Made by a program: the position numbers and the translations under genes
Assembly (NCBI RefSeq): GCF_000003605.2
Contig: NW_003143794.1
Coordinates: forward strand, 215,752-279,751
Direction of reading: 5' to 3'
DNA from: Saccoglossus kowalevskii
Taxonomy: Eukaryota; Hemichordata; Enteropneusta; Harrimaniidae
Length of the DNA: 64,000 nucleotides
The notes under the pieces: generated by a model
The model's database searches: none
What the model was told of the DNA's origin: nothing
Seen by the model: only the letters and a program-made list of their open reading frames with translations
Part shown: one piece after another, positions 27,201 to 40,163 of the stretch
How positions within the stretch are numbered: position 1 is the first letter of the stretch
Layout: each line of letters begins with the position of its first letter

Positions 27201-30200
27201 TTTTTCCGGGACTAGTGAGTCTGAAAGGTGAATTGTCCACTCTCAAAAGCTGGTATAAACCAATTAGTCGTGGCACAGACAAAATTGAAATGTGTATATG
27301 TTGCTCATTATATGTTCTGACCGATAGGTTCCAGAAATGATGAATGTACCAGCACTTCTCATCGTTTATTTCAGTCGGGTCGCTTGTTCGTGGCCTAAAC
27401 AAACAAACACGATATTTAGGAAAATAATATGCTGTTCCAGTGTGATATGTGGGAAAAATAGGAAGTTGGCGGAAATTGCTACAAAAATCAATCAGAGTTC
27501 GAGTCAGCAATCGGAAGTGAAATAGACAATCAGAAAATTGAAATGACAAGTTGAATCAACAACAAGCAACCGAAAACCAGCTTGACGCTCTAACAATTTC
27601 CGATTTTTGTCACATAGAATGAATAGACCTATCAGAACATGTATAAGAAAAGGATGAACAAATTTCATTGGGAGAATTTTAGTTAGGGGGAAGAGGGACA
27701 ACAAATATATTCTCATCATCAAGCATGGCTGTTATAACACGGTATCAATATACACATATATGTATTCTTTTCAATACAATGTATACTGATATTCTCATTA
27801 GCATTCTGGGCAACATAGTGATTTGTTTCCTAATAAATGCGGGACAGTTTTTAAATTGCGTAGTTTTTTGCAGTTCATGGTCGATTTTGCACTTTAATTA
27901 GTTCAAAAAAGGTTCGGTAAATTCATTCTTGTATTTGGTGAAAAATTTGTCATGACATGAATATTCCTTAAAGGCAACGAATGGCGTTACATATACTATA
28001 TGACGTAATCATAAAAGCAATGAAATACTGATTACCCTGCGACACTACTACTAATAATTGTGTAAACAAGTCCTGAAACCCACCACATAGCGTGAGAAAT
28101 GAACAACAAACATGTATTTACTATTTTTAGTACACAGTTTGTGACTATCGTCAAAGTACTGGCATAGGTTCGGGAGCTTAAATTAGTAATTAACATATAT
28201 TTTCCTACTTCTCAAAACACTACCTAACTATCGCAATCAATCGCGAAGAGCTAAAAAGTGATAAGATGAATGTTAATAGCTACTGTTCGTATTTTCGCCC
28301 AGTAAAATATTTATATGTTGATCCTCTCAGGTCAGTATAATGTATACTAAAATATTTAATTATAGTATAATTCAGTATTAACTATATTTAGCACGTTATT
28401 GGAGACCTAATTTAAATTACTGGCAATATTATAACTACAAATACAAGACGAGGAGTATGAACCGACTTTTATTCTATTTGAGTCTTTTATTATGAGTTAA
28501 TTATCTTTCTGTATACACTAGCCTTTCATCCCGCTTGCTTCTGTTGACAGGTATGTATTGATGGGAAGGGCTTGAAATATCACAATTCATATTGTGGAGC
28601 TGTAATCCGTTTTTTTTTAATTCTCAAGACAAAAAAGTATATAACAACAAAATATAACAAAAGTTAACGACTTTTACAAAAGTTAAGAGAAGTTTCTGCA
28701 TTTCAACACACTTGTTCAAAATTAAATTTCAAATGAACACGTACGCATTTTATTTTACTTTATTTTATTTATAGTCGCAGCCGCAAAAACATTATTTTCG
28801 ACTTTCTGTTGTTGTTTCGACTTGGTTGTAATGAATGCAAAACAGTTAATTTGAAAATTTACGTCTGGTAATCCCTGAAAAACTCGTTAAGTGTTATCTT
28901 CGGAGCAAATAGTCGGCAGAAGTCATGAAAACAATGTCATCAAAGGATGTTTACTTTCCTTCTATTTTTAGCTACATGCTGGTAGAGATTTTTCTACCAT
29001 TTATTTTATTTCCGCTCTCCACTTTTGCAATGTAATTGAGGAGCGGGGCATTCCATTCTGTAAACAGGTGGTGAAGGTTATTGGCAAGGAGAACAATCAG
29101 AAACGAACAGAAAGGGTAAACAAAAAACAAACTATATTTTGTAATAATCTTTTGCTGATATATTGTTCATACTCTTTGTGGTTGTACTTGTTAACGTTGT
29201 CAAGGTCGTTCTTCAAACGTGGGCGTGCGAGGTGTTTCGCTAATACAGTGGCATTCGATTTATAAAGTTGCCCTTGAAAATATTAGCAACTTTTGAGGAT
29301 GATTTGTTTATGATCATATTACTCTGTGCGAATAATCCTCATCTTCACGTGTCCGACTGATCTGGCGCCGGAAAAATCACATAATTCAACAAGGAGTATG
29401 GAAAAAGGATTATTAAAATAAATATTGAAAATTTAGTTTGTCTTTTATCTACCCCTCCCATAAAGTGGACAGTTCTCCTTGACAATTTACACCTACTCAC
29501 ACAATCGAGTGCTCCGCTTATCAATTACCTCCATAGATGATATTATTTACTCAGTAAATATCAGTGTACATTGTCAATGCAAAGGGTGGATGCTCTTGGT
29601 CAGAGTGCACAGTTTTTTCAAAAAGAGTTTCGGTGTGTGTGTTGTGCATCAATTATACAGCAATATAAGACGAGAATACCCATTGGAATGAGTTTTAAAT
29701 AAAACTTTTGAAACAAAATCGGACTCATTACTAAGATACGAGAGCAGCCGTCAAACCGGAAGTCGGACGAAATACCAAATTTCGAAAGACATTTTCGATC
29801 CTTTGATCTATCAACATTAATGGATGGTAACATCGCCATTTTATCTGAAAGTAAAACTGCATTACAAATCAACATACCACAAATTATAGACCAATATTTC
29901 AAAATCGGATGTACGATTAATAACTAATAATTAAAAGAATAATGTTAATGGAACATCAAAATGTTCAAGGACAATAATAGAATTAATGATCAGAAGGATA
30001 AAAAATAAACTAAGAACATATCGACCTGCTATGGAAATCTACCTTAAATTATCAACTTCGTGAATGTGTCACTGAATTTTGCCTCAGTGACCACCAATAA
30101 CAAATAGAAAGGAGAAGACATACCAGACCAAAAACCCAATAGAAAACAAAATGTGAGGTATCTTCGATGAATGAAATGCAGAATTGAATAGCTTTAAACA

Positions 30201-33200
30201 ATCGTAGGAACTTCCTAATGTTAATGAAAAGCAAAAAAACTATGATCAGTGTCCTTCAAAGACAGCAGCACCTCCTTCTAAATTATCTTTTTTTCAAATT
30301 GTCCCTTTGCTTATTACATTGTTATGTCTTGAATTCTGTATTTTTAGTGTATTTTTTTTTTAATTATAGTTCGTGAATTGTTTTATTTTCCAATTGATTT
30401 TTATTATGAGAGCAAGTTTTATCTTTGTTATGTATTCACTTTAATTGTTTTCGAGGGGAAATTTGTAATGTTTAGAAAGAAAAAAGCTTAATGTGAAAAA
30501 TATAAATACGGATTTTAACTTCATGGCCTTTGCTTCAAAACAGTGTTAAGTTTTTGGCCGCATGCATGGCCGTAAAGATGATATTTAAAAATGGATTCAC
30601 GTTAGTTAATTATCAGCCCCGCCGATTGTTAGAATCACGTGACACTAAAACAAACACAATGTTCACAAAATATTAATAATAGAAAAGTACAAGTCAAGGG
30701 CTTTCCAAACATATATAGATGGTATGGTTTCTTGTAATATTTATTCCGATTATAGGTGTTTACATTTGTCATGTCAATAAACTACTAGTATTCAATTATC
30801 GTCTTATTAACGTTACGCCAGGTATCCGGAATCGTCACGTTTTCAAACCTTCCAACCAAGCAAAGACACACACAAATGGAATTCGTGTCAACCTCTAGTC
30901 CCAGCCGCCTCGTGTAGAACTGACCAAGACCGCTTTATTCACTTTCCAAAACACCGTATCTTACATGGAAGTTCAAGATCTCGAGGCGTGGCCTCCACAC
31001 ATTCCACTCATGTAGCCAATCACACACGAAGTATTTAACACGTCATATATACTTGAATAATTGTTCACTATATTAAGATACTACTCATATCGACTGTCAG
31101 AAATAACAGTCCGTCAGCAAAGTTTATATCCGTAATTAGTTTCAAGCACTGACTCGATTTCCGTCTAGTACTTTGTATAGACCTAACGATAACAGGTTAT
31201 GAGTGAGCGTTGAAAGATCTCGCCCAGCCCTTCCACCGGAAACCAGTTATCAAGTCGTATCAGTGAATGACGTTATAAATGCTGAAAAGTGGACCTATAT
31301 CTAGAAACATGGAAATATAATCATGACACTACCTTAAGCGTTTTTTAATAAATTTAAATGGAAAATATACATGTCACGGTTAGACTTTATGTGGTTTATA
31401 TATTTACCTTATAGTAACTCAAACCTTATAGGTTCTGAATGATACCAAACTAGTTATTCACAGTACCCCATATGTGAATTTCGTGGAAAAGGATCATATC
31501 AAAGAATTAAATTTACATTCGGCGATTTAATCGCATATATGTGCGAGAAATAATATTTGAGTTTTCGCTCGGGTTCTTGGATTCAAATTGCTACAAATAT
31601 AACTGTCACAATTGTTTTGTGATACATGCACAATATAAGCTTGTTGAAATTTATCCTGCATATTTTGTTGAATACGTACGTGGACAGTCATTAATTCTTT
31701 CTTTACAAAAAAGTGAATCGCAGAATGTTTTCTTCAATGTTGCCGTCAATCCGTCGCCATCAAGAAAACAACTTACTAAAGTTGTATGCATGCGCGTAGA
31801 CGTCACGTATTGCCTTATTCACAGCGTAAGAAGCCCCATAAAAACGTTCAGCTAAGAAATTGGATGAAACATAAGTGTGTTCGTCTCCTACACAATTTTC
31901 ATATATATTTCACAGATATGACCAAAATGAAATGTCAAAATTTCACGCATGATTTGGTAGGTATAAAACTTTTATCGTTATGAAATGGCGATGGGAAATA
32001 TAGTAGTATTATTAGAGGTTATAAACGGTTATATAGCGGATAATTAACATATTTGAGAATTTACCCGTCGTGCAGTGCGCGTTCTAGATGTTGTATTCAA
32101 ATTACAGGGCTAAAACGCAATCCATTTTTTTTGCATTTAGGACGATTTACGAAACCGATGACATGCCTGGCAAGTGTCAACAACGAACTCGTCAATTCAA
32201 ACGCTATGATACAATAAACGCGCTCGTTGCCCAAGGGGTATTTTCTTTCGAAATGCGCAATTTATTACCATAGTAACACTTTCAAAAATAATAAACTGTA
32301 TTATTATCTAAATGAGGTGTCCCTGTTTGGTCAGTAAATCGTACACATGCAATCATCCATGCAGTGCTCACGGTCATGTGATCTCGATTCAGTTAGCTAT
32401 TTAAGGATTTTCAATAGTTTTGTGATGTGATCACAATCCCCGAAGTTCTAATATAGGATCATACAAGGTTGCATATGAAGGCAGTTCTATTTTATATCTC
32501 ACAAATTGTTTTATTTTGCGGGGATTTATTTTCTCATTAAATAACTACGTTCATCTCTGTGTGAAACAAAGAAAAAAATCAATGATTTCAGGAAAACGTT
32601 CAAATGTATTTGAGTATGTGATCGCTACATTTTCACCAACCGCAATGGCCGGTTTCGAAGTGGCCGCGGAAAAGTTTTCGCGTGACTGACATTCTATCGC
32701 ACATGTTGATCATTTTTAAGCCGGTTTATTCAGTTTCAGCCAGAATCACAAGTCTTCTAGTGCCAGATATAAAACATTACTTTAGCCAATCAGATGGCTG
32801 GATTCAGACTATATACATGTTATAATGTCAGATAGACCTACTTGTATTGGTAACCTCTATTTTTGCACGATTGTGTGGCGAATTTACTAAACCATTTATA
32901 TAGTGTGAATAACAGCTGTTTCTGTATTAAGCAGATGATACAACAGCCTGTACATTTCTTCTCTAAACAAACAATAGCCAACTGTCCAATAATTGAACGG
33001 GTCAAACGCTTTAACAGTCAAATGCATAAAGGTTACTTGACAATGCATCACTCTTTTGTAAAATAGATGCCAACACGTGGAAAAAAACACTCAACGATAA
33101 TCCTTTATTGTATGTAATCATTTTCTTACAGTATTATTAAACTAATATAATCTGACAAGTATAAAGATTAGTTCGATATTTAGTCAAATTTATGACAGAG

Positions 33201-36200
33201 TTGCAAACCAACGTGGAATGTTGGAATGACACCGGATATAGATCACGTGGTTCTCCTGCCCTAGTATACCGGAAATGTATAGTAGAACGAGTCCAAGTCA
33301 ACGTACTATACAACCAATGTAAATTTACCTGCATTTACTACATGCAATAAAAAAGCAGTTACCCCTGTCATTTGTATCACGTCGCCTGTCTGTGATAGGC
33401 ACGTGATTAAATACATTTCCAGTGTCACCATACTCGTGATCGATGAACCTCATAAAAAGTGTGGCTTAGTACCCTGGAACGACGAAAATGAACTTCTCTA
33501 CGTTTCTGTAAAATATATTTTTGTCAAAAATGATTTTTTTATTAGTACAGCTGCCGCTCTCTTATTAAACTAGTTAATTAACACCTTTAACTCAAATATT
33601 AGGTATTAAAAGAAAAGAAATACCTAGGCGTATCCAACACGAAACAAAATACTTCTAGTGCGTCATAAATGGCTGTAGTGTCATGGTTTTCAATAAAGTT
33701 CTCAAACAACGCGCAGTATTATTGATCGTGCATCAAAAACAGTAGATTTGATTCGTCAGTAAAAACGCTATACATAGTGTTCGAATGTTTGTTTGTTTGT
33801 TTTTTATTTGGAAATTGATATTCGAACACTTTTAGTTTACGTCGCTGAACGCAAATGTTTCTCACAACGCAAAACGTTTTTCGTCGTCATTTCGTCGTCG
33901 CAACAGCATCCTGACTGTCGACCCGTCCTTACTAGAATAATACTCACAAAATATACGCAAAGGTCTTGTATTTCACTCATCCAAGTGTTTGTCTTTATTC
34001 GGCGGTAGACATGATGTAATATATTCAGGTAGGCAGGACAAACTTTCAACATGAATTGTTGGCTTGTAGGACACACTAAAAGCATAACCGATGATAAGTT
34101 AACGCAATTAACAAGTCAAATAAATCAAATTAAAAAAAAATAGCAAGTGCTTCACAGTGTCAAATCAGACAACAGGGATATATGGACCTCATGGTGTACA
34201 TATATTGATGTCCCGTGTTTCGAAAGAAGTGAGCACATTCGACATCCGCTATATATCCTTCTGAGTTATAATCAAATGGTTTCCTTGTGATAATTGAAGA
34301 TGACAAGTGACATTGGTGTCATCCGAGATCATCATTGCAACGTGTTGTTGTATTTAACCACATTATATCTGCCAGCAGATATTAAGAATGATAAGGTGAG
34401 TTGTTCTACAAAATTGTTTGTTTAAAAGAAGAAGAAAATGTTTTTTTTAAAAAACCTACATATGTTCTTCTGGTTATGGTATAGCGAATGAGTTTGGAAA
34501 AATATAAGGTACGAAAGAGTGGGGTATTGATGCAAAGGTGTAAACAATTGATGATAGCAGATTGTGTAGTCTCTCCAATTTCAATTGGATGTATGTCACT
34601 GGAATATAATCACTGAATGTAGGCTTGATGATTGAAAATACATCATTAATAAATCTGAATATGAAATTGAAGGATTTGCATTCTTTGAATTTGTTGTTTT
34701 TTTGTGTTTTTGCTTCATATGAATAACAAAATAATTCAACCACGCAATGAAGCACAATTTGTTCCCATTGAATTAGTTGGAATGACGATACGTGACAAAT
34801 ATGCTGTTAACGAGAAACCCTGATAATGTAAACTTCAGTGTAGCAAAGTTTGCTACCAGTTGTGTTTTTAACAAATTAAGCAGGGTCGTATCGTATCGTA
34901 AAATGAGGTTTTGGACAGATACAGTAATGTTTTTTCACAAATAACCGTATTGTCTCATGGGGAGAGTAAAGTGTTAATAAGGAATAAATCCAGGTTAAGG
35001 CTCGTATTATTATATAATATATGTTAAACATGTGATACAGGCTTTGTTTGAAATCTGATAATTTATGTATGTATTCTGTTCCACTTAATGTATTCTGTCA
35101 TTTCTCCGTTGTTCAATTGATTCTTTGCAACATATGACTTAATTCAGAAATATGTTTATCATTTCGGAATATTGAATTCTTGATTTCTCTTTCAATGCGT
35201 TGATTGTTTATCTATCGAATAAATTCCCTGTGTTCATAGGCTTCAACAAATTATATACGGAATTGGGTCATATATGTCATTATTACGGGTTGGCTAAGGG
35301 AGTGCAGAGTGAACAATTGCATGGTATGCACGTTTTGGTGTTCTGTTTTTTTACAATTTCTTTTGAAAATTGTTTCATACCATCGCAATTAAGTCGGTGG
35401 TTAACCAATGACACAACAGAATATATGTTTTTGAAGTAATTTGAATTCTTGAGATTCGAATATAATTTAGAACATTCGATGTCAAGGATTTATATCAGTG
35501 TTGTTATTCATATTCATGTTATTTATAATAGAACAAGATATTAGTGTTTGCATTCTAATCATAGACAATAACATGTTATAATATTTTTATACATATTTAT
35601 GTATAATAATATAATAAAATTAGTCAACACCAGTTTTTGCTCGATAGATACACGATTTAATCAGTTACATTAATTGTGTGCATTTCAAAGACACATTCTA
35701 TCAAATATAGACCATTCTTATATATTAAGAAATGTGATATAAAACAAAGAACAATACAAGTTTAAATGTTTAGGAAAATGTAATATACGCGTAGTTTACA
35801 TCAGCTGTTGAACAAGTCTCACTAATACTGTATGTTCCCCAGTAAACAAGAACAAGAGAGAAAATTGGATGTATATAGAAATTAATAGTGAAAAATAAAG
35901 ATACCCCAAATTAATTAATATAAGTATCATAAAAGAATTCACGTTTCAAAAAATGTAAAGTTCTTGAACGTAACACAATGGAAACAATTTTTTATCGGTT
36001 CCTGAGAAGAAAATACTTGATCAACAAGTACCTCTTTTTTATACAAAGACAGTCGTATCTGGTGTAGTTGATTTCTGGTCCATATATGTTTTTTCATGTC
36101 AGGTTCTTCTTAGTTATCACTGAGTGTGCAGTTAACGGACAATATCAAATCACGTAGCCATAAATAAATACCATCCAAATAATTCATTCATCGTATCCGC

Positions 36201-36216
36201 CGTATCACTTCCATGT
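18231..36216. other. Intergenic region between gene A (3' end) and the gap upstream of gene B
   Basis: About 18 kb of AT-rich sequence. It contains the 3' UTR of gene A at its right end, the hairpin at 20.62-20.69 kb and scattered short A/T runs. Open frames here (for example 22342-22716 and 27109-27549, minus) have no recognisable domain, and their lengths are near chance expectation for this base composition. No third globin exon was found. Confidence 0.6.
20618..20693 (+). ncRNA. Long near-perfect hairpin, candidate microRNA precursor (or small inverted-repeat element)
   Basis: Bases 20618-20643 pair with 20668-20693 as an uninterrupted 26-bp stem when read as plus-strand RNA, with three G-U wobbles (20620/20691, 20623/20688, 20636/20675). 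The 24-base loop can pair further (20645-20649 with 20662-20666), giving a roughly 75-nt precursor-like fold. On the minus strand the wobbles would become A-C mismatches, so plus-strand RNA is favoured. It is intergenic and on the strand opposite the globin genes. A palindromic mobile-element remnant is the main alternative; I recognise no known mature microRNA sequence in it. Confidence 0.45.
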
Positions 36217-36525
36217 TCACCTTTGTTTTGTACTAGCTATTACTGTGATGTCTTTTTGTTTGCTACTTTCTATGCAATTGTCTTCTTTGTCTCCATTATG
36301 CATTGTCTTTTTCATCATCTCATTGTCTTGTTCATCCTCAGCTTCAGCTTTCGCTTCTGCTTCTGCCTCCGCCTCTGCCTTTCTTTCATTAACTCCGGCG
36401 ACCACTCCATCAATAAGTGCATCCACAATAAAACGAAACGTAATCTTGTAGATTTCCTCAATATTTTTAGTGTATCGGTCTTCTAATGTCTCTTTCACTG
36501 CAGACAAAAATGGCTGCTCTATTCT
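36217..36525 (-). CDS. Gene A exon 3: globin helices G-H plus charged Ala-Glu tail, stop codon
   Basis: Last coding exon (309 nt including TGA) of gene A. The acceptor is TTTCTTCATAAACAG, and the first residues RIEQPFLSAV continue helix G in phase 0 from exon 2. Helix G-H sequence runs to about VDALIDGVVAGV, matching the usual end of a globin fold; LEDRY and the helix H residues resemble globin X. A tail of about 55 residues follows. It begins with an Ala-Glu repeat (KAEAEAEAEAKAEAEDE) and continues acidic and lysine-rich to the stop. The repeat is encoded by a hexanucleotide array at 36337-36378 with mixed synonymous codons. The full protein is 63+1+76+102 = 242 residues, against about 150 for a minimal globin. 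A helix H intron is not present. I saw no AATAAA within about 700 nt downstream, only an ATTAAA at 35656-35661. Confidence 0.92.
   Translation of the reverse strand, partial: RIEQPFLSAVKETLEDRYTKNIEEIYKITFRFIVDALIDGVVAGVNERKAEAEAEAEAKAEAEDEQDNEMMKKTMHNGDKEDNCIESSKQKDITVIASTKQR
36337..36378 (-). repeat. In-frame hexanucleotide repeat coding Ala-Glu in gene A
   Basis: Seven GC(N)-GA(A/G)-type units (one with AAA) code alternating Ala and Glu/Lys in the gene A tail. Third-base variation among units (GCA, GCG, GCT; GAG, GAA) shows it is not a fresh slippage product, although length variation is still likely. Confidence 0.9.
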
Positions 36526-37569
36526 CTGTTTATGAAGAAAAACAACAATGTTAAAATTTGTTAAGTGTACGAAATGAAGTTGGGTATATTTTTTATAATA
36601 CATGGAACGTGCGGTTCATTTCGTGAAAAAAATTACCCCCTCATTCAACAACTCGTCAAATATGAAACATGTTTGTTGCTGCACTGTTTATTTCTCACCA
36701 CGTGACTGCGCACGTTAAACACTCGATCACGGCATGTTTCAGTGTTGATGTTTTTCAACTGTTGATCACCACTGATCGACAATTGTACTCATATACCTGA
36801 CATGTTTTAGTTGGCGTTTTACGGTCGACTGAAAATGAGTAAAAAATGAATAGCAAAAACTACCACATTGGAGTATTATTAGTATTATTATAAGTTTGTG
36901 TATTTTTCCCAAATATTTGAAAAACAGCTAAAGTAACACCGATTTTTAAAAGGCGACAATTAAAACATAGATACAAAAAACAATAGACGTATCTCATATG
37001 GGCATTCTAACTGAAATATCAGAGAAACATGTACACATGTAATGTGTACGCATGCACAATCTGGTTTCCAATATCAATTTAGTAAAGCATATTCGTAACG
37101 TTATGGAAATTGATAAATTGGTATAAAACTGTAAATCGTTGTGGATATAAATGTGCGGTGTATGAATTGTCTGAGTTAGTCGAAGTTATAAAAATAAGTT
37201 CCAAAGATATTCATCCGTTTTTTTCGATTGTCAACCTCCGTATCTACTTTTGGTTTGATTACTCGTTCTTAGTGGACCGTGAAACGCCAGCTCGAACATT
37301 CCAAACACATAAAAGATACAGTCGTCTATAAGTGGTCGTCGTAAACAATTTAAACAGGTGTAGTAATAAAATCGAAATAGTCGTGCGGCAGAAATATTCG
37401 TTGTTTATGTGGGGGTCGTATTTTAGTATCGTGTTTCATCAAAGGGACCGCGTGTTACATGCAGATAAAATACTAGTAACGTATATCATATATATATATA
37501 TAGAACTATACAATAGGCGCGTTTTTCCATTCTGCTACTTGTTCTGTGCTTTTATTGTTTTAGTTTTCC

Positions 37570-38214
37570 CTTGGAATTTGGGAGGATGAGGTTATCCTGA
37601 GCCACAACTACCTCCATGTCACCCTTGGGTACACAGAACGCGCGGGTGAACGCAGTGCTTTTCAGCCCTCCCCGAATTATTACAGATTTGGCCTCACGAC
37701 TTAGTCGTGTCGGTTTTCAGCTTTATTGAACATGTCCTGGGTACGATTACGACGTTAAAATTGCATCCGGTTGTGGAATTTTTTTGTACTTGGGAGAATG
37801 AGGTAACCCTTTGCCACAACTACCTCCAACTACCTGCAAAAATTGACGTTGGGCAAGGTGTAGTACCTGTCAGCTTTGGGTGCCAACTTCCCACATAATA
37901 AGTGAGGTTGACGTCAGTAAGGGCATACGTTCATAAAAGCCTTGCACCAACTCAGCCTCACATGTGAGGTATTACCTATTAAAGGCAACGTTTACATTTA
38001 TTTAAATATGCATATATGTGTCCTGGGCAAGATTTTAAACTACATCCGGTTGTGGAGTCTATGGACATGGGAGAATGAGGTTACCCTTTGCCACAACTAC
38101 TTCCAGGTCACCCTTGGGCAAGGTGTAGCACCTGTGAGCCTTGGGTGACAACTTCCCACATAACACGTTTGGTTGACGCCAGTAAGGGCATACGGTCGTA
38201 AAACTCCTGCACAA
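37570..38214 (+). repeat. Three-copy diverged repeat (copies about 37570-37640, 37734-37949, 38020-38214)
   Basis: Copies 2 and 3 are nearly full length and share GTCCTGGG, CATCCGGTTGTGGA, TGGGAGAATGAGGT, TTGCCACAACTAC, GGGCAAGGTGTAG, ACCTGT, CAACTTCCCACATAA and CAGTAAGGGCATACG in order, offset by about 280 bases. Copy 1 keeps only the central block GGGAGGATGAGGTTATCC-CCACAACTACCTCC. Read on the plus strand the core gives WENEVTLCHNY in copies 2 and 3 and WEDEVILSHNY in copy 1, but no start, splice frame or known domain supports a gene. It is probably a dispersed non-autonomous element or satellite-like unit. Confidence 0.8.
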
Positions 38215-39954
38215 ACAGATCCGCATAGGTGGACAATTTTTCATGTAATATGTATATATTAGTTTCAGTGTGACTGGCCTGCCGACGGGGTGCTAAGGAT
38301 TTCATTGGAAAAGTTATCAGTTACCTCCGTTAATGTAAATTTCGTTTTACATACCCGTAAATCAAAAATCACAATATGTATTTGAGATTAAATGATAAAG
38401 GTCTGTTGATTGTGTTAACATTGTGATAACAGAATTTTTGCATCCAACCACAATATGCCCAAACATAGTTGTCCTATTCGACTAGCGAATATAATGATGC
38501 TGAATAATTATACAAAAATTGACGTTGACTCCGGCATGACGAGTGTATATTAGTGTACGCTTTAAATGTACGAATAACATACAGTGTCAATAAGTCAATA
38601 GTTGCGTGTAACTTATATGATGCATATATGGACTGTGTGTAAATACGGCTTGCGCGTGCCCATCGTGGCGCTACAAAGGTACCTTGCCACGGTAGAATTA
38701 CGTGCGTTACACACGAGTTACATCATGGTGACTTGATAGTTGCAACATTTGAATCACGGGCGCTCTTAGTCCGTGGTTTCTGTGCCCTAACCCTGAATAA
38801 CCATATTAATGATTAACTAATTTTTACCACAACTGCCGCGAATGGAGAGGTCTAAACTAATTAAATTACTGTTGGGAATACCCGTACCTTTATTTGTAGT
38901 CAACTTGTTGCATACTCTGCCTAAGCGGTACTTGTATGAACGCCATATTCAGCCAACTATATATAAGAATATACTTCCTGTCTTTTATGTTGATGTTTCA
39001 CAGATTGAAAAAAAAGCTATTGTTCAAAATTCTACATTTATTCATTTGTCACATTTTACTGGTAATTGTATCCTTGTAGGTTGGGTAATAATAGTCAAAT
39101 GAGACATTTCTGTGAATTACAAAAGTGCATATTATAGATAATCATCTGACGACTGATGGAAGAAGACATACAATAACACACGAAGCAACGACTGATACAT
39201 AAATAACTAATCATAATAACGATAATGCCTCCTTATCTCCAGACAATGTAACTTATATATCATTACAAGCTCTATGAATTGTTAATATGTATGTATCTTA
39301 TTATACTTAGAAAGAAAGCGTCGTAGCTTTTAGTCTCGAACTTTTAGTAAATTGCAATTGTCATGCTGTAATGATATATTCAGCTTACGGCCAAATCAAT
39401 TACTTTGTCAGCCTCATTACTTTTTAAAAAGTTATTTTTTGCTTAAATATCATGCATGACCTATAAACGAAACCAAACTCATTTCACTTTATTTCAATCG
39501 CCACACAAAACTAAAATGGCCGCCAATTCATAGACTGAGAATACGATTTGGTTATTTAGAAATAATGATTACACTTCTCAAGAAGGCCACTAGACAAGCC
39601 CCCTGTTATATAAGAGGAGGACTATGACAATAATTCTGAGCTTGTTATGGTCAGTAGAGCTAATTTTTAATTATATTTCAAATCAGACCACTCGATCATG
39701 TCAAAAATCCAAGAATCCACCAAAGCCATTCTATGATATGCCATAGGCACCCCTCCTCCCCCCACACACAGAAACAAAATTTTAGGATCACTTTTTTGTC
39801 CGTCGAATAAAAAAAAAGGTTAACAGTCAATATTTGATGTTATATGAGATATAATATGTGTATTTATCTCAAACTAAATATCAACTAATAGATTGAATAA
39901 TCGAACCTGACAATGACACAGTTAATATTAAGATTATATTGACAACAATCTTCA

Positions 39955-39956
39955 TT

Positions 39957-40027
<71 letters not shown>

Positions 40028-40074
40028 TTTTTTTTATTTTTTTTTTTTTTTTTTATTTTTTTTTATTTTTTTTT

Positions 40075-40161
<87 letters not shown>

Positions 40162-40163
40162 TT
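39955..40163. repeat. (ATTT)n array with a central poly-T block
   Basis: About 75 bases of TTTA units, then about 50 bases of T-rich sequence with scattered A, then about 85 bases of TTTA units again. The open frame across it (Leu-Phe-Ile-Tyr repeats) is an artefact. It is intronic in gene A. Confidence 0.97.

Noticed and set aside
27109-27549. 146-codon open frame, minus strand, intergenic
   Set aside because: Composition resembles translated AT-rich non-coding DNA; no motif, no repeat of known family and no supporting splice sites.
18231-36216. A third globin gene or globin pseudogene between A and B
   Set aside because: No frame with an A-helix Trp, E7 or F8 histidine context was found on either strand by eye.
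36223-36486. Plus-strand frames over gene A exon 3 (Ser-Ala repeat) and exon 2
   Set aside because: They are antisense shadows of globin exons; the Ser-Ala repeat is the reverse of the Ala-Glu codons.
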